Below, piece by piece: positions 36,312 through 43,656 of a stretch of DNA of 62,794 nucleotides; the stretch's first letter is position 1; each line of letters opens with the position of its first letter. Made by a program: the position numbers and the translations under genes. Source of the stretch: Candidatus Chloroploca asiatica (lineage in GTDB: Bacteria; Chloroflexota; Chloroflexia; Chloroflexales; Chloroflexaceae); assembly GCF_002532075.1 (NCBI RefSeq), contig NZ_LYXE01000091.1, forward strand, positions 1 through 62,794. The letters are read 5' to 3'. A model generated the notes under the pieces. It searched no databases and had not been told where the DNA came from. It was given only the letters and a program-made list of their open reading frames with translations.

Positions 36312-36869
36312 TCAGCGCGCGCGCCGGTAGTGCATGGCGACCGCGCCGCTGCGGAGTGGCTTCGCCGAGATCAACTCGAGCCGTCGCGTGCTGGGCAGCC
36401 CACTCTCGTACAGGGTCGGGCCGTGGCCGGCGATCCTGGGGTGGACGAGTACCTGGTACTCGTCGATGAGATCCAGCCGGTCCAGCTCGGTCGCGAGCTT
36501 GCTGCTACCGAGGAGCACGCCGTTCGGGGTCGCGTCCTTGAGCGTCTGTACGCCCGTGCGCAGGTTGCCGGCGATGTGGTGGCTGTTAGTCCAGGGGAAG
36601 TCCTTTCGCGTCGAGGACACCACGTACTTCGGCTTGGCCTCCAGCTTGACCGCCCACTCGCGCAGCGCCGGCGGTGCCTCCGCGTCGCCGCGGGCGACCG
36701 CTGGCCAGTAGCTCTCCATCAGTTCGTAGGTGACACGGCCCCACAGCATCGCCCCGCCCTCGTCCATGAGGCGGGTGAAGAAGGCATGTGTCTCGTCGTC
36801 GGCGATTCCTTCCTGGTGGTCGACGCAGCCGTCCAGGGTGACGTTGATACTGAAGGTCAAGAGTCCCAT
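36312..36869 (-). CDS. RibD C-terminal-domain (dihydrofolate-reductase-like) protein
   Basis: The 185-residue protein belongs to the RibD_C/DHFR-like fold. It opens with MGLLTFSINVTLDGCVDHQE and contains LMDEGGAMLWGRVTYELM and GNLRTGVQTLKDATPNGVLLGSSKLATELDR-type segments for NADPH binding. It ends in LISAKPLRSGAVAMHYRRAR. Such single-domain proteins are predicted NADPH reductases with unknown substrates and are not true folate enzymes. GGAGG lies before the ATG. It lies between attC-like sites 2 and 3 and is frequent cargo in cassette arrays. Confidence 0.88.
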   Translation of the reverse strand: MGLLTFSINVTLDGCVDHQEGIADDETHAFFTRLMDEGGAMLWGRVTYELMESYWPAVARGDAEAPPALREWAVKLEAKPKYVVSSTRKDFPWTNSHHIAGNLRTGVQTLKDATPNGVLLGSSKLATELDRLDLIDEYQVLVHPRIAGHGPTLYESGLPSTRRLELISAKPLRSGAVAMHYRRAR

Positions 36870-36957
36870 GGTGTCCTCCGTTCGCGATACGCGATGAGCC
36901 GCTCGCCGTCTGGCGCCAAGAGCACGAGTCCAATTCGCGAGGTGCTCACACTGTGCC

Positions 36958-37083
36958 GCCGAACGACCAGCGTTCAGCCGTCGGCTAGGAGTACAACATT
37001 CATAGATCAGTATAGCGTTTTCTCCGCTTCTGGCTGCGAAAATCGCCCCGATCCAGCCGGTCGGCTGGAACGCGATGTTAGCC
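36958..37083 (-). other. attC-like site 3 (126 bp, best match)
   Basis: On the minus strand the 5' arm reads GGCTAACATCGCGTTCCAGC continuing CGACCGG. The complement of the 3' arm reads GCGTTCAGCCGTCGG. They match except for an extra C and an extra A in the 5' arm, separated by six bases (CAGCCG). This is the pattern that gives the two extrahelical bases on the recombining strand of classical attC sites, and it fixes the cassette orientation as minus. The ends GGCTAAC/GTTCGGC are degenerate. Confidence 0.7.
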
Positions 37084-37099
37084 TGCCACGCCCCAGGTT

Positions 37100-37495
37100 T
37101 TACGGGATGAATAATCGCGTTACTCCGGCGTATGCATCCAAATCCAACGCGATTTCCACCAGGCGCGTGGCACAATGTTCGCGATACGCTTGTTCGTCAA
37201 GGCGATCCAGACTCCCAATCGTAATCACCGGGAGTGTGGTGGACGTACGCTCCTCACGAATCGTTTGCTCCAGCGAGTCCGGCCCTTTCATACTCCGATT
37301 GTTGGTCAACAAGAGCATCCGCTGCGCTTGCACAAAGCGCCAGACGGTTCGATCATCACTATCGAAGGGCAGCCCAACCTCACCAAAGGTCACCAACCGG
37401 AGGGGAACGAGCGCAAGCCATCCTTCCACGGCCAGTGCGCCCCAGAGCAAGATGGCTTGCCCTTCCATATTATGGTCAACCAACACCGTGATCAT
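37100..37495 (-). CDS. PIN-like (DUF5615-type) protein, probable toxin
   Basis: The 131-residue protein begins MITVLVDHNMEGQA, with the early Asp of PIN-like nuclease folds, and has the central RMLLLTNNRSMKGPDSLEQ, where Asn/Asp residues replace the usual THD motif. It is translated from an ATG overlapping the stop of the upstream DUF433 gene by four bases. DUF433 plus a PIN-like partner is a known toxin-antitoxin-style gene pair. The cellular target is unknown. It ends 17 bp before attC-like site 3. Confidence 0.7.
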   Translation of the reverse strand: MITVLVDHNMEGQAILLWGALAVEGWLALVPLRLVTFGEVGLPFDSDDRTVWRFVQAQRMLLLTNNRSMKGPDSLEQTIREERTSTTLPVITIGSLDRLDEQAYREHCATRLVEIALDLDAYAGVTRLFIP

Positions 37496-37866
37496 TGCTG
37501 GTTGAGTTTCGCTTTGGCTGCCGCCAACTTGGCCCGTATGGCAGCCTGTTCCGGTTTGGGGGGCAGTGCAGCGATAGCAGCCAGGCGCTCGCGATTCTGT
37601 TCCTCCCAATAGTGCCGAACCTCTTCCGCGTCGCGGAGCACCTGCTGGTACTCGGCTTCAACCTCAGATTGATTGGTGGCGATATAGTCCAATGCGTCGG
37701 TTATTTGCTGATCAGTGAGGTTCAGCCGGTCACGGATCAATTTAGCTGGCCATCCCGCATGGACATAATCCAGAATACTATATAAGGTAATCCGTGTGCC
37801 GGCAATTGAGAGACCACGGCTCGTCCGCACCACGGTTGTGTGATCACGCATCGCTGTATTCGTCAT
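37492..37866 (-). CDS. DUF433 protein, probable antitoxin
   Basis: The 124-residue protein contains the DUF433 core: RTSRGLSIAGTRITLYSILDYVHAGW, then LNLTDQQITDALDYIATNQSEVEAEYQQVL. This is a winged or helix-turn-helix-like DNA-binding domain in the antitoxin position. The charged C-terminal tail (AAIRAKLAAAKAKLNQQ) could bind the partner protein. GGAGGAAAG lies just before the ATG at 37866. It is coupled by an ATGA overlap to the PIN-like gene. Confidence 0.8.
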   Translation of the reverse strand: MTNTAMRDHTTVVRTSRGLSIAGTRITLYSILDYVHAGWPAKLIRDRLNLTDQQITDALDYIATNQSEVEAEYQQVLRDAEEVRHYWEEQNRERLAAIAALPPKPEQAAIRAKLAAAKAKLNQQ

Positions 37867-37981
37867 AGCTTTCCTCCGCGACGACGATATCACTACGGCT
37901 ATTGTACCATAGAGTGATAGTCGTGGCAGCGAACGTCTGTGCGATCGAGACGCTTCTCCAGGTGGCGGCGTTTGATAGGCC

Positions 37982-38113
37982 ACCCAACGATCCCGCTGAG
38001 CCACGCCGCTGGTGGGTCGAAGATCACGACGAGCATGGGGACGCTGGCGGCGGCGTGAGTTGAGCCCAGGTTGGAGGCCGCGCCAACGGCGTCAAGTGCA
38101 TACGGTGTTGGGC
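37982..38113 (-). other. attC-like site 4 (132 bp)
   Basis: On the minus strand the ends are GCCCAAC (38113) and GTTGGGT (37982), both matching consensus. Near each end the arms share CGCCGYTGG. Its left half (CTTGACGCCGTTGGCGCGG, then CCAACCTGGGC) resembles site 1 (CTGACGCCGCTGGCGCG, then CTAACCTGGGC), so the two belong to one repeat family. It lies downstream of the mazF-like gene. Confidence 0.65.
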
Positions 38114-38283
38114 GGCTGGTTGGGGAAAGAGCATCGGCTTTTGGGCGTACTAATGGACGACGGGCCTGCATCTGCGTGCGCCGGCGCGGACGGGCGCGCA
38201 CGCGCAGACGCTGCGCTTCCCAACGCGGCTGGCGCTTGGGTTGCAGCCTGGGCGTTACCAGTTGAGAGCGTCCGGCTCGTCCT

Positions 38284-38607
38284 TTATGACAGATTGAGCT
38301 GTATCTTGATGACCCGCTCGACCGCGTGCAGATCGGCTTTGGAGAGCATCCCAAGCTGATTGGTCAGCCGCTGTTTCCTCACCGTCGTCAGTTGATCCGC
38401 CATCGCTTTCTGCTGCACCCCATTGATGGTCACATACGCTTCGCTGGGATATAAGCGGTCGACTTTCGTCGAGAGCGGCACGACTTGCAGGCGATTGAGA
38501 AGCCGATTGGCAATATCGTTGCTCACGATAACCGCGGGGCGCTCTTTTTGGATCTCGCCACCGACCGAGGGGTCAAAATTGACCCACCATACCTCACCGC
38601 GTTTCAT
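38284..38607 (-). CDS. mazF: MazF/PemK-type endoribonuclease toxin
   Basis: The 107-residue toxin has the family's N-terminal MKRGEVWWVNFDPSVGGEIQ and KERPAVIVSND, with the conserved Arg-Pro, then VVPLSTK. Members cleave mRNA at short motifs when released from their antitoxin. Its start overlaps the end of the upstream antitoxin gene by 14 bp. The pair lies between attC-like site 4 and a half-site at 38965 and appears intact. Confidence 0.92.
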   Translation of the reverse strand: MKRGEVWWVNFDPSVGGEIQKERPAVIVSNDIANRLLNRLQVVPLSTKVDRLYPSEAYVTINGVQQKAMADQLTTVRKQRLTNQLGMLSKADLHAVERVIKIQLNLS

Positions 38608-38824
38608 GCGCGTGGTCTCCGATCAGCGCCTCACTCCATTCCAGGGCTTCGGTCTCGCGTTCCTCGTCAGCCGCCATCGCGGCATAGCCCGCCTCAAGCT
38701 CGGTGATGGTTACATGCGGTCGGACGAGCGCTTCGATAAACTGGCTAATCTTGCGTCGTCCGATGACCTTATGGAGCCCTTCGTACACATCTTCATCAAG
38801 GGTAATGGTCAATTTTCTTTGCAT
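38594..38824 (-). CDS. ribbon-helix-helix-like antitoxin partner of MazF
   Basis: The 76-residue protein begins MQRKLTITLDEDVYEGLHKV, the beta strand and first helix of a ribbon-helix-helix-like DNA-binding domain, followed by KISQFIEALVRPHV. An acidic tail (AADEERETEALEWSEALIGD) would wrap the toxin. GGAGGG precedes the ATG at 38824. A palindromic operator candidate lies just upstream, consistent with autoregulation of the pair. Confidence 0.85.
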   Translation of the reverse strand: MQRKLTITLDEDVYEGLHKVIGRRKISQFIEALVRPHVTITELEAGYAAMAADEERETEALEWSEALIGDHAHETR

Positions 38825-38843
38825 GATGCCCTCCGCGCAATGA

Positions 38844-38869
38844 GTATACGTGTAGTACACGTAGTATAC
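38844..38869 (-). promoter_or_regulatory. operator-like palindrome upstream of the antitoxin-mazF pair
   Basis: TACGTGTA-G-TACACGTA (38847-38863) is a perfect palindrome around a central base, flanked by GTATAC on both sides (38844-38849 and 38864-38869). It lies 20 bp upstream of the antitoxin start, where autorepressing antitoxins bind. Confidence 0.65.
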
Positions 38870-38964
38870 GACGTGCGCATGGTACGCGCAAGTCTGCTAC
38901 AGGCATTATTGCTAACCGACCACCGCGAAAATCGCTATCCTCAGCGGCTTTACGCATGAGGATA

Positions 38965-39000
38965 GGCCAACGACCTGCCGTTCAGCCGCCCGCCGCAGGG
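38965..39000 (-). other. attC-like half-site (3' end only)
   Basis: On the minus strand GGCGGCTGAACGGC is followed by AGGTC and GTTGGCC (38971-38965), close to GTTRRRY. It resembles the 3' arm of site 3 (CGGCTGAACGC). No matching 5' half is seen between here and the DUF5615-type gene, so the site is truncated or rearranged. Confidence 0.45.
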
Positions 39001-39017
39001 AAAGAGATGAGAGATCG

Positions 39018-39287
39018 TCACCATGTGACAGCATAGGAAAGAGCCACAAAAACACCAGGCATAGCTTGTCCCGCCCGTACTCGTTCATACGCGTAGCAGG
39101 TGATCGTCGCAACATCGTGCGTGAGCAGTCCTCGACCTTCCTGCGCTGCCCATGCAAGCACCGTCGGGTCATCTGCTCCCGACAAACCAGCATCTTGCAC
39201 GCGAACGATATCCAGGCTGGGAGCGCGACGAAGCAAACCACGAACAATGTTGTTATTGAAATGCTCGTCAGCAGCCAAACATAGCAT
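39018..39287 (-). CDS. DUF5615 PIN-like protein, probable toxin
   Basis: The 89-residue protein has MLCLAADEHFNNNIVRGLLRR, the conserved early Asp-Glu, and VQDAGLSGADDPTVLAWAAQ with GRGLLTHDVATI, the THD motif. This is the standard DUF5615 layout. I chose the ATG at 39287, which overlaps the upstream DUF433 gene by 20 bp; longer openings upstream are out of family. A damaged copy lies at 34005-34247. Function is inferred from pairing with DUF433. Confidence 0.8.
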   Translation of the reverse strand: MLCLAADEHFNNNIVRGLLRRAPSLDIVRVQDAGLSGADDPTVLAWAAQEGRGLLTHDVATITCYAYERVRAGQAMPGVFVALSYAVTW

Positions 39288-39591
39288 CGCATGATGACCT
39301 TTGTTGATCTCGACGCGCGAGTAACCGGTCGCGAATGCCAACAGGGTCAAACTGCGCCTCGTTGTGCGCTCGCAAGAGCGCTGCTCGTTGCTGACGCTCT
39401 GCGAGATAGGCGTCTACGTCCGCTCGGTGCTGCAGGAAGTACCCAATGACCCAAGACACATCGGCAAGGTGGAGTGACGGATACTGCTGCACGATTTCTT
39501 CTGCCGTAGCTCCCTCTCGAAACGCAGCAACAACGGTGTCGAGCGTGACGCGTGTGCCACCTAGCCACGATCCTGGTCGGTGCGAGGCCAC
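39268..39591 (-). CDS. DUF433 protein, probable antitoxin (second pair)
   Basis: The 107-residue protein carries GSWLGGTRVTLDTVVAAFREGATAEEIVQQYPSL and DVSWVIGYFLQHRADVDAYLAERQQ, a typical DUF433 domain with a charged tail. The GTG start at 39591 is the best in frame, but no clear ribosome site is seen and the N-terminus is a few residues shorter than usual. A 37-bp fragment matching its 5' end recurs near 40685. It overlaps the DUF5615 gene. Confidence 0.75.
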   Translation of the reverse strand: MASHRPGSWLGGTRVTLDTVVAAFREGATAEEIVQQYPSLHLADVSWVIGYFLQHRADVDAYLAERQQRAALLRAHNEAQFDPVGIRDRLLARRDQQRSSCDAMFGC

Positions 39592-40095
39592 TTCTTCGCA
39601 GTCTAAACCCTGCCCTCATGTGTCTAGGATACGACATGCCGTACCATTCAAGCTGATCAAATAGTATGCATCAGAGGAGCTTTTGTACACTTAGATTTAT
39701 CTCTAAGAAATAAGTACAAATGAATTTGTTACCGAAAACGAACCGATTTCCTCATCAGGTACACACCGCTGTCCACCGGAAATCCCTATGCACGCCGCAC
39801 CGAAGAGGCCTCGTCCCAATGCGGTTCAAATCAGGATCGGCGTACGTTCCCCACGCTCGTCGAGCGTGGTTGCCCGCACCGCTGGCAGCGGGTGCGGGCG
39901 GTCGATGACGGGCGGTGGTTGCACGGGGTCGTGGGCTGCGGGGATGGGAAAACGCAATGCTTGCGCTTCCGCCCAGACCGTCGGCGTCAACGCTTCGGCT
40001 ACGCTGGGCAAAGGTGCAGGGTGTGACGAAAAGTCTTGCACGCACGCCAGACAGACAGCTTCCCGGAAGCTTTGCAAGCTATTTGGCATAGGTTG
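39592..40095. other. gap without a confident gene inside the cassette array
   Basis: No family can be recognised here. The minus strand has an 87-codon open frame at 39826-40089 with ordinary composition (MPNSLQSFREAVCLACVQDF), which could be a small cassette gene or chance. A local AT-rich patch lies at 39650-39740. Confidence 0.4.
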
Positions 40096-40122
40096 CTGGT
40101 CAGCTTGAGCGAGGGGTTAGGC
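40096..40122 (-). other. attC-like half-site (5' end) after the VOC gene
   Basis: On the minus strand GCCTAAC (40122-40116) is followed by CCCTCGCTCAAGCTGACC, a classical attC 5' half with the extra C and A positions (CT-C-AAGCTG-A-CC). The VOC stop codon TAA lies within the GCCTAAC box, as in many cassettes. I could not identify the matching 3' half. Confidence 0.6.
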
Positions 40123-40533
40123 ATCACTCGGCACCGGAGTTGTAGTGGGTTGAATGAGATCCCACTGGTTCCCGTGCAAGTCCGCGAAGACTGCGACAGT
40201 GCCGTAGCTCTCCGTCTTTGGCTCTCGCACGAAGACGACACCCTTCGCCTTGTAGGTTTTGAAGTCGTGCCAAAAGTCGTCCGTGTACAGAAAGAAGAAG
40301 ACTCTTCCGCCCGTCTGATCGCCGACGCGCGTGGCCTGGTGTTCATTGGAGGCTTGAGCGAGCAGGAGATGGCACTCCTTTGCGCCCGGCGGTGCGACCA
40401 CTACCCATCGCTTGTTTTGGGCTGGCTGGTAGGTGTCTTCAACAAGCGTGAAGCCCAGCTTTTGTACGTAGAAGTCAATGGCTTCGTCGTAGTCCCGGAC
40501 CACGAGCGACACCAAGCCAAGGTACTGAGGCAT
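40117..40533 (-). CDS. VOC (glyoxalase/bleomycin-resistance fold) protein
   Basis: The 138-residue protein shows the paired beta-alpha-beta-beta-beta modules of the vicinal oxygen chelate fold: LGLVSLVVRDYDEAIDFYVQ with KLGFTLVEDT, then GGRVFFFLYTDDFWHDFKTY and FADLHGNQWDLIQPT. Members include metal-dependent lyases, dioxygenases and antibiotic-binding proteins. Sequence alone does not choose among them, and resistance is not implied. It is bounded by GTTAGGC (40580, minus) and GCCTAAC (40122), as a complete gene cassette would be. Confidence 0.88.
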   Translation of the reverse strand: MPQYLGLVSLVVRDYDEAIDFYVQKLGFTLVEDTYQPAQNKRWVVVAPPGAKECHLLLAQASNEHQATRVGDQTGGRVFFFLYTDDFWHDFKTYKAKGVVFVREPKTESYGTVAVFADLHGNQWDLIQPTTTPVPSDA

Positions 40534-40573
40534 ATGTGTTTAGCGTGACCGCAGCCGCGGTTGTTTGTGTGAT

Positions 40574-40610
40574 GCCTAACACGAATTAGACAGCGATTCA
40601 GCGGACTAGA
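40574..40610 (-). other. attC-like half-site (3' end) before the VOC cassette
   Basis: On the minus strand CCGCTGAATCGC leads through a short spacer to a perfect GTTAGGC (40580-40574), the usual cassette junction. The region 40611-40782 holds no gene. It contains about 37 bp near 40685-40721 that copy the 5' end of the DUF433 gene at 39567-39603, so it looks like scrambled cassette remains. Confidence 0.55.
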
Positions 40611-40782
40611 TGAGCCTTACCCGTTCTATACCGCGATTATACCATCTAAATCTGCTCTGTATAGTGCTACGCCGCACGGTTGCCGCCTAGCCATCATCCT
40701 GGTCGGTGCGAGGCCCACTACTGTTCAAAGAAGCTCACGCGAAGGCATCGCCTGTCACGACCGCAGCAGGTGTGGGTTGAGG

Positions 40783-41460
40783 TTAAGGCTGGGGCGGGGT
40801 GGCATCGGGGCCGCTGACCAGACGGTACTGGCTGGTGTCAGGATTCCAGCGCAGGCCAAAGCCCTGTGTGTAACCCATGCCATCACCGTCGAGCGGGATG
40901 GCCGCCAGCGGGGTAGCCTCGTCGAGCGGCGTGGCGATGAAAAAAGCCGCTGGACGACCGCTGACTCCCCCGAGCGGAGCCAGCACCAGGTCCTCCGAAC
41001 GAACCTCGGTCAGGCTAAGCGTCGCCAGGATGCGCAGGCTGCCATCCTGCGCCTGAATGATCATCGCCTCCTGGGCAACCCGGGAGTAGGCATCGTAGCC
41101 TGGGCGATCAAACGTCGCCTGATCGGGCACGATGGTCGAAGGTAACACATAGACCTTCTCGTTCAGGCCGTCACCGTTGAAATCGCCCTCGTGAGCGACC
41201 TGCCACGCTGGGCCAGGCCAGTTCGGCTGGACTCCAGGGGTGGTCAATTCAACCAGTTCGATGTCAGCTTGAAGCGTGGGCACGGTCGTTGCGGTGCTTT
41301 GAGAAACGGTCGTCGGTGTCCCGGTAGGCAGGCGAGAAGGCGTGCGTTGTGCGGGCTGCGGGGTCGGCGAGATGCCCACCTGGGTGCAGGCGGTCAACAA
41401 AACCATAGCGATGAGCCCCAGTGCAATGAGGGGCATCCAGAGGTGGATTGTATCTTTCAA
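40783..41460 (-). CDS. lipoprotein with a Thr/Pro linker
   Basis: The 225-residue exported lipoprotein has a signal sequence ending in LLTACTQ (lipobox). A Thr/Ser/Pro linker (about 28-65) follows, then a globular domain with EGDFNGDGLNEKVYVLPS, an FG-GAP/calcium-loop-like motif. The final residues are Pro-rich. No family is certain. The start at 41460 is a TTG that gives the signal peptide its positive charge; an ATG at 41436 is the alternative. It lies just outside the cassette array. Confidence 0.65.
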   Translation of the reverse strand: MKDTIHLWMPLIALGLIAMVLLTACTQVGISPTPQPAQRTPSRLPTGTPTTVSQSTATTVPTLQADIELVELTTPGVQPNWPGPAWQVAHEGDFNGDGLNEKVYVLPSTIVPDQATFDRPGYDAYSRVAQEAMIIQAQDGSLRILATLSLTEVRSEDLVLAPLGGVSGRPAAFFIATPLDEATPLAAIPLDGDGMGYTQGFGLRWNPDTSQYRLVSGPDATPPQP

Positions 41461-41463
41461 ATA

Positions 41464-41545
41464 AGCTCACGCGAAGCCGCGAAGTCGCGAAGGGTTACGC
41501 TCACCTACGCGAAAAACGTTGCGCCTTTGGTCCTTTGCGTCAAAA
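41464..41545. repeat. REP-like intergenic repeat (CGCGAAG / TTTGCGTC type)
   Basis: GCGAAGCCGCGAAGTCGCGAAG is followed by GCGCCTTTGGTCCTTTGCGTC, the complement of the CGCAAAGGCGCAAAG motif seen at 34018-34049. It resembles the dispersed repeat found inside the megasynthase gene at 23304-23388. Confidence 0.5.
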
Positions 41546-41573
41546 CAACCGCCTTCTTTGCAAGATACTGGTA

Positions 41574-41891
41574 CTAAGACAACTGCGCAAGCGCATCCAC
41601 GCCGCCCTGACGATAGGCGAGCCACGGCAGGGATGGGGGGATGCGTTGCTGTTGTTCGGCCAGGGCAGCCTGCCAAATGGCACGCTGTTCGACGACAACC
41701 TGAGCATCCTCGGCCTCGGTGCGGAGGCTCCGGCGCAACGTCACCAGCGCCACAAGCCAGCCTTCATCGTACTTGACACCGCCGGTCACCCGGCCATCGC
41801 GTTGCAGTTGGCAGACATTTGCCCCACCGGTCGCAAGTACGAGGCGTTGTTCAGCGACCTGAATCGCAGTCTCAAGCTGAGTACGCAGCAT
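41574..41891 (-). CDS. small protein of unknown function
   Basis: The 105-residue protein (MLRTQLETAIQVAEQRLVLA) looks mostly helical in its first 20 and last 60 residues, with a short central strand region (GRVTGGVKYDEGWLVALVTL). No family is recognised. The ATG at 41891 is preceded by GGAG at good spacing, which is the main evidence that it is a gene. An upstream TTG at 41903 is possible. The plus strand is also open here, but its product has no sensible pattern. Confidence 0.5.
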   Translation of the reverse strand: MLRTQLETAIQVAEQRLVLATGGANVCQLQRDGRVTGGVKYDEGWLVALVTLRRSLRTEAEDAQVVVEQRAIWQAALAEQQQRIPPSLPWLAYRQGGVDALAQLS

Positions 41892-42075
41892 AGCAAGCTC
41901 CAATGGTAGGCCTTTTTAGCATTCTTGATCCCCAGTTTAGCATACTCTGGTCGACCAAAAAAGGCCAGCGCAGCGGGTACGTGTTCTTGAAAACCATGAC
42001 ACCAACAGTCGTCCCTCCCTATAGTGCGCTATGGGCATGGTATACTTGACCCAAGACAAGACGAGGAGCAACCTC

Positions 42076-43635
42076 ATGCCACGGCGTTTCAATGTTGCCG
42101 GGCCGTGCAAGCCCGAACTGCACTATATGCTGCCCGCCGCAGCGCGCGTCCCGCTGGCGCGGCGCCTGGTGGCTGATTTCAATTATTTTGTCATCCACGC
42201 CCCGCGTCAGACGGGGAAGACCACGTCGATGATCGCGCTGGCGCAGGAATTGACGGCGTCTGGGGCCTACGTCGCCGCGCTTGTCTCGGTCGAAGTGGGG
42301 GCGGCCTTTAACCACGACCCCGGCGCGGCGGAATTCGCCATCCTGAACAACTGGCGGCTGGCCCTCAACGCCCAGATGCCGCTCGATCTTCAGCCCCCGG
42401 CCTGGCCAGATGCGGAACCGGGAACGCGCATTGGGGCAGCATTGCAGGCATGGGCGCAGACAGCACCACGTCCGCTGGTGATCTTTATCGACGAGATCGA
42501 CGCCCTGCAGAACGAGACCTTGATCTCGGTGCTGCGCCAACTCCGTGCTGGCCACAACTGGCGTCCAACCGGGTTCCCCGCAGCGCTGGCGTTGATCGGG
42601 ATGCGCGATGTGCGCGATTACAAGGTCGCGTCAGGCGGCAGCGAGCGCCTCAACACCGCCAGCCCCTTCAATGTGAAGACGCGCTCGATGACGCTGAGCA
42701 GCTTTACCCGCGACGAGGTGGCGCTGCTCTATCAGCAGCACACCGACGACACCGGGCAGGTCTTCCCGTCCGCCGTCATTGACTACGCCTTCGCGCTGAC
42801 CCAGGGCCAGCCCTGGCTGGTCAACGACCTCGCCAAGACCGTTGTCGAGGACATCCTGAAGGACGAACCACAACCGGTCACGGTTGCCCACCTCGACGCC
42901 GCCAAGGAGGTGATGATCCAACGCCAGGACACCCACCTCGATAGCCTGGCGGAACGGCTGCGCGAACCGCGGGTGCGCCGCGTGATCGAGCCGATCCTCG
43001 TCGGTGGGTCGATCAGCGATGTGCCGCACGATGACATCCGCTTCGTGGTTGACCTGGGCCTGTGTCGCTTCGACGGCCCCGGCGGGTTGGTCATCGCCAA
43101 TCCGATCTATCATGAGGTGCTGCCACGTGTGCTGGCGGGCGGGGCACGCGACTCACTGCCTCACATCGCCCCGGCGTGGCTGAAGCCGGATGGTAGCCTC
43201 GACCCCGACAAGCTGCTCGACGCGTTCCTGGCCTTCTGGCGCCAACACGGCCAACCGCTGCTCGGCAGCGTCCACTATCACGAGATTGCCCCGCACCTGG
43301 TACTCATGCCCTTCCTGCACCGCGTCGTCAACGGCAACGGATCGCTCGACCGCGAGTACGCCATCGGCACGCGACGCATGGACCTCTGCCTGCGCTACGG
43401 CGGCCCGCAGCCCGTCACGATGGGCATGGAACTCAAGGTCTGGCGCGACGGCGAGCCCGACCCCCGCGACGAAGGACTGGCGCAACTCGACAAATACCTA
43501 GCCGGGCTGGGCCTCGATGGCGGCTGGCTCGTCATCTTCGACCGCCGCAGCGGCGTGCCACCCATCGCCCAGCGCACCACGGTGGAGGCGGCCACCTCGC
43601 CGCAAGGACGCACGATCGCCGTCGTCCGGGCATAA
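42076..43635 (+). CDS. AAA-like ATPase with a C-terminal PD-(D/E)XK-type domain
   Basis: The 519-residue protein has a P-loop ATPase domain (about 1-260): Walker A in HAPRQTGKTTS and Walker B in LVIFIDEIDAL, with an AAA-like layout. A winged-helix-like middle (LTQGQPWLVNDLAKTVV) follows. The C-terminus (about 420-515) has YAIGTRRMDLCLRY, GMELKVWRDGE and LDGGWLVIFDRRSG, matching the D-ExK core of restriction-like nucleases (DUF234/PDDEXK group). Similar proteins are widespread and often mobile; their role is unknown. GAGGAG before the ATG at 42076 decides the start. Confidence 0.8.
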   Translation: MPRRFNVAGPCKPELHYMLPAAARVPLARRLVADFNYFVIHAPRQTGKTTSMIALAQELTASGAYVAALVSVEVGAAFNHDPGAAEFAILNNWRLALNAQMPLDLQPPAWPDAEPGTRIGAALQAWAQTAPRPLVIFIDEIDALQNETLISVLRQLRAGHNWRPTGFPAALALIGMRDVRDYKVASGGSERLNTASPFNVKTRSMTLSSFTRDEVALLYQQHTDDTGQVFPSAVIDYAFALTQGQPWLVNDLAKTVVEDILKDEPQPVTVAHLDAAKEVMIQRQDTHLDSLAERLREPRVRRVIEPILVGGSISDVPHDDIRFVVDLGLCRFDGPGGLVIANPIYHEVLPRVLAGGARDSLPHIAPAWLKPDGSLDPDKLLDAFLAFWRQHGQPLLGSVHYHEIAPHLVLMPFLHRVVNGNGSLDREYAIGTRRMDLCLRYGGPQPVTMGMELKVWRDGEPDPRDEGLAQLDKYLAGLGLDGGWLVIFDRRSGVPPIAQRTTVEAATSPQGRTIAVVRA

Positions 43636-43656
43636 GCGCCAACGCCAAGGCTAAAC

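Noticed and set aside
36312-36869. Trimethoprim-resistance dihydrofolate reductase cassette
   Set aside because: The sequence fits the RibD C-terminal family rather than DfrA/DfrB; no resistance can be inferred.
39826-40089. 87-codon minus-strand frame as a cassette gene
   Set aside because: Composition is plausible but there is no family match, no ribosome site and the site context is incomplete, so it is only mentioned in the gap entry.
40117-40533. Bleomycin or fosfomycin resistance gene
   Set aside because: The VOC fold alone does not show this, and the specific residues could not be verified.
41448-41909. 153-codon plus-strand frame
   Set aside because: It begins in REP-like DNA and lies opposite a minus-strand frame with a proper ribosome site.
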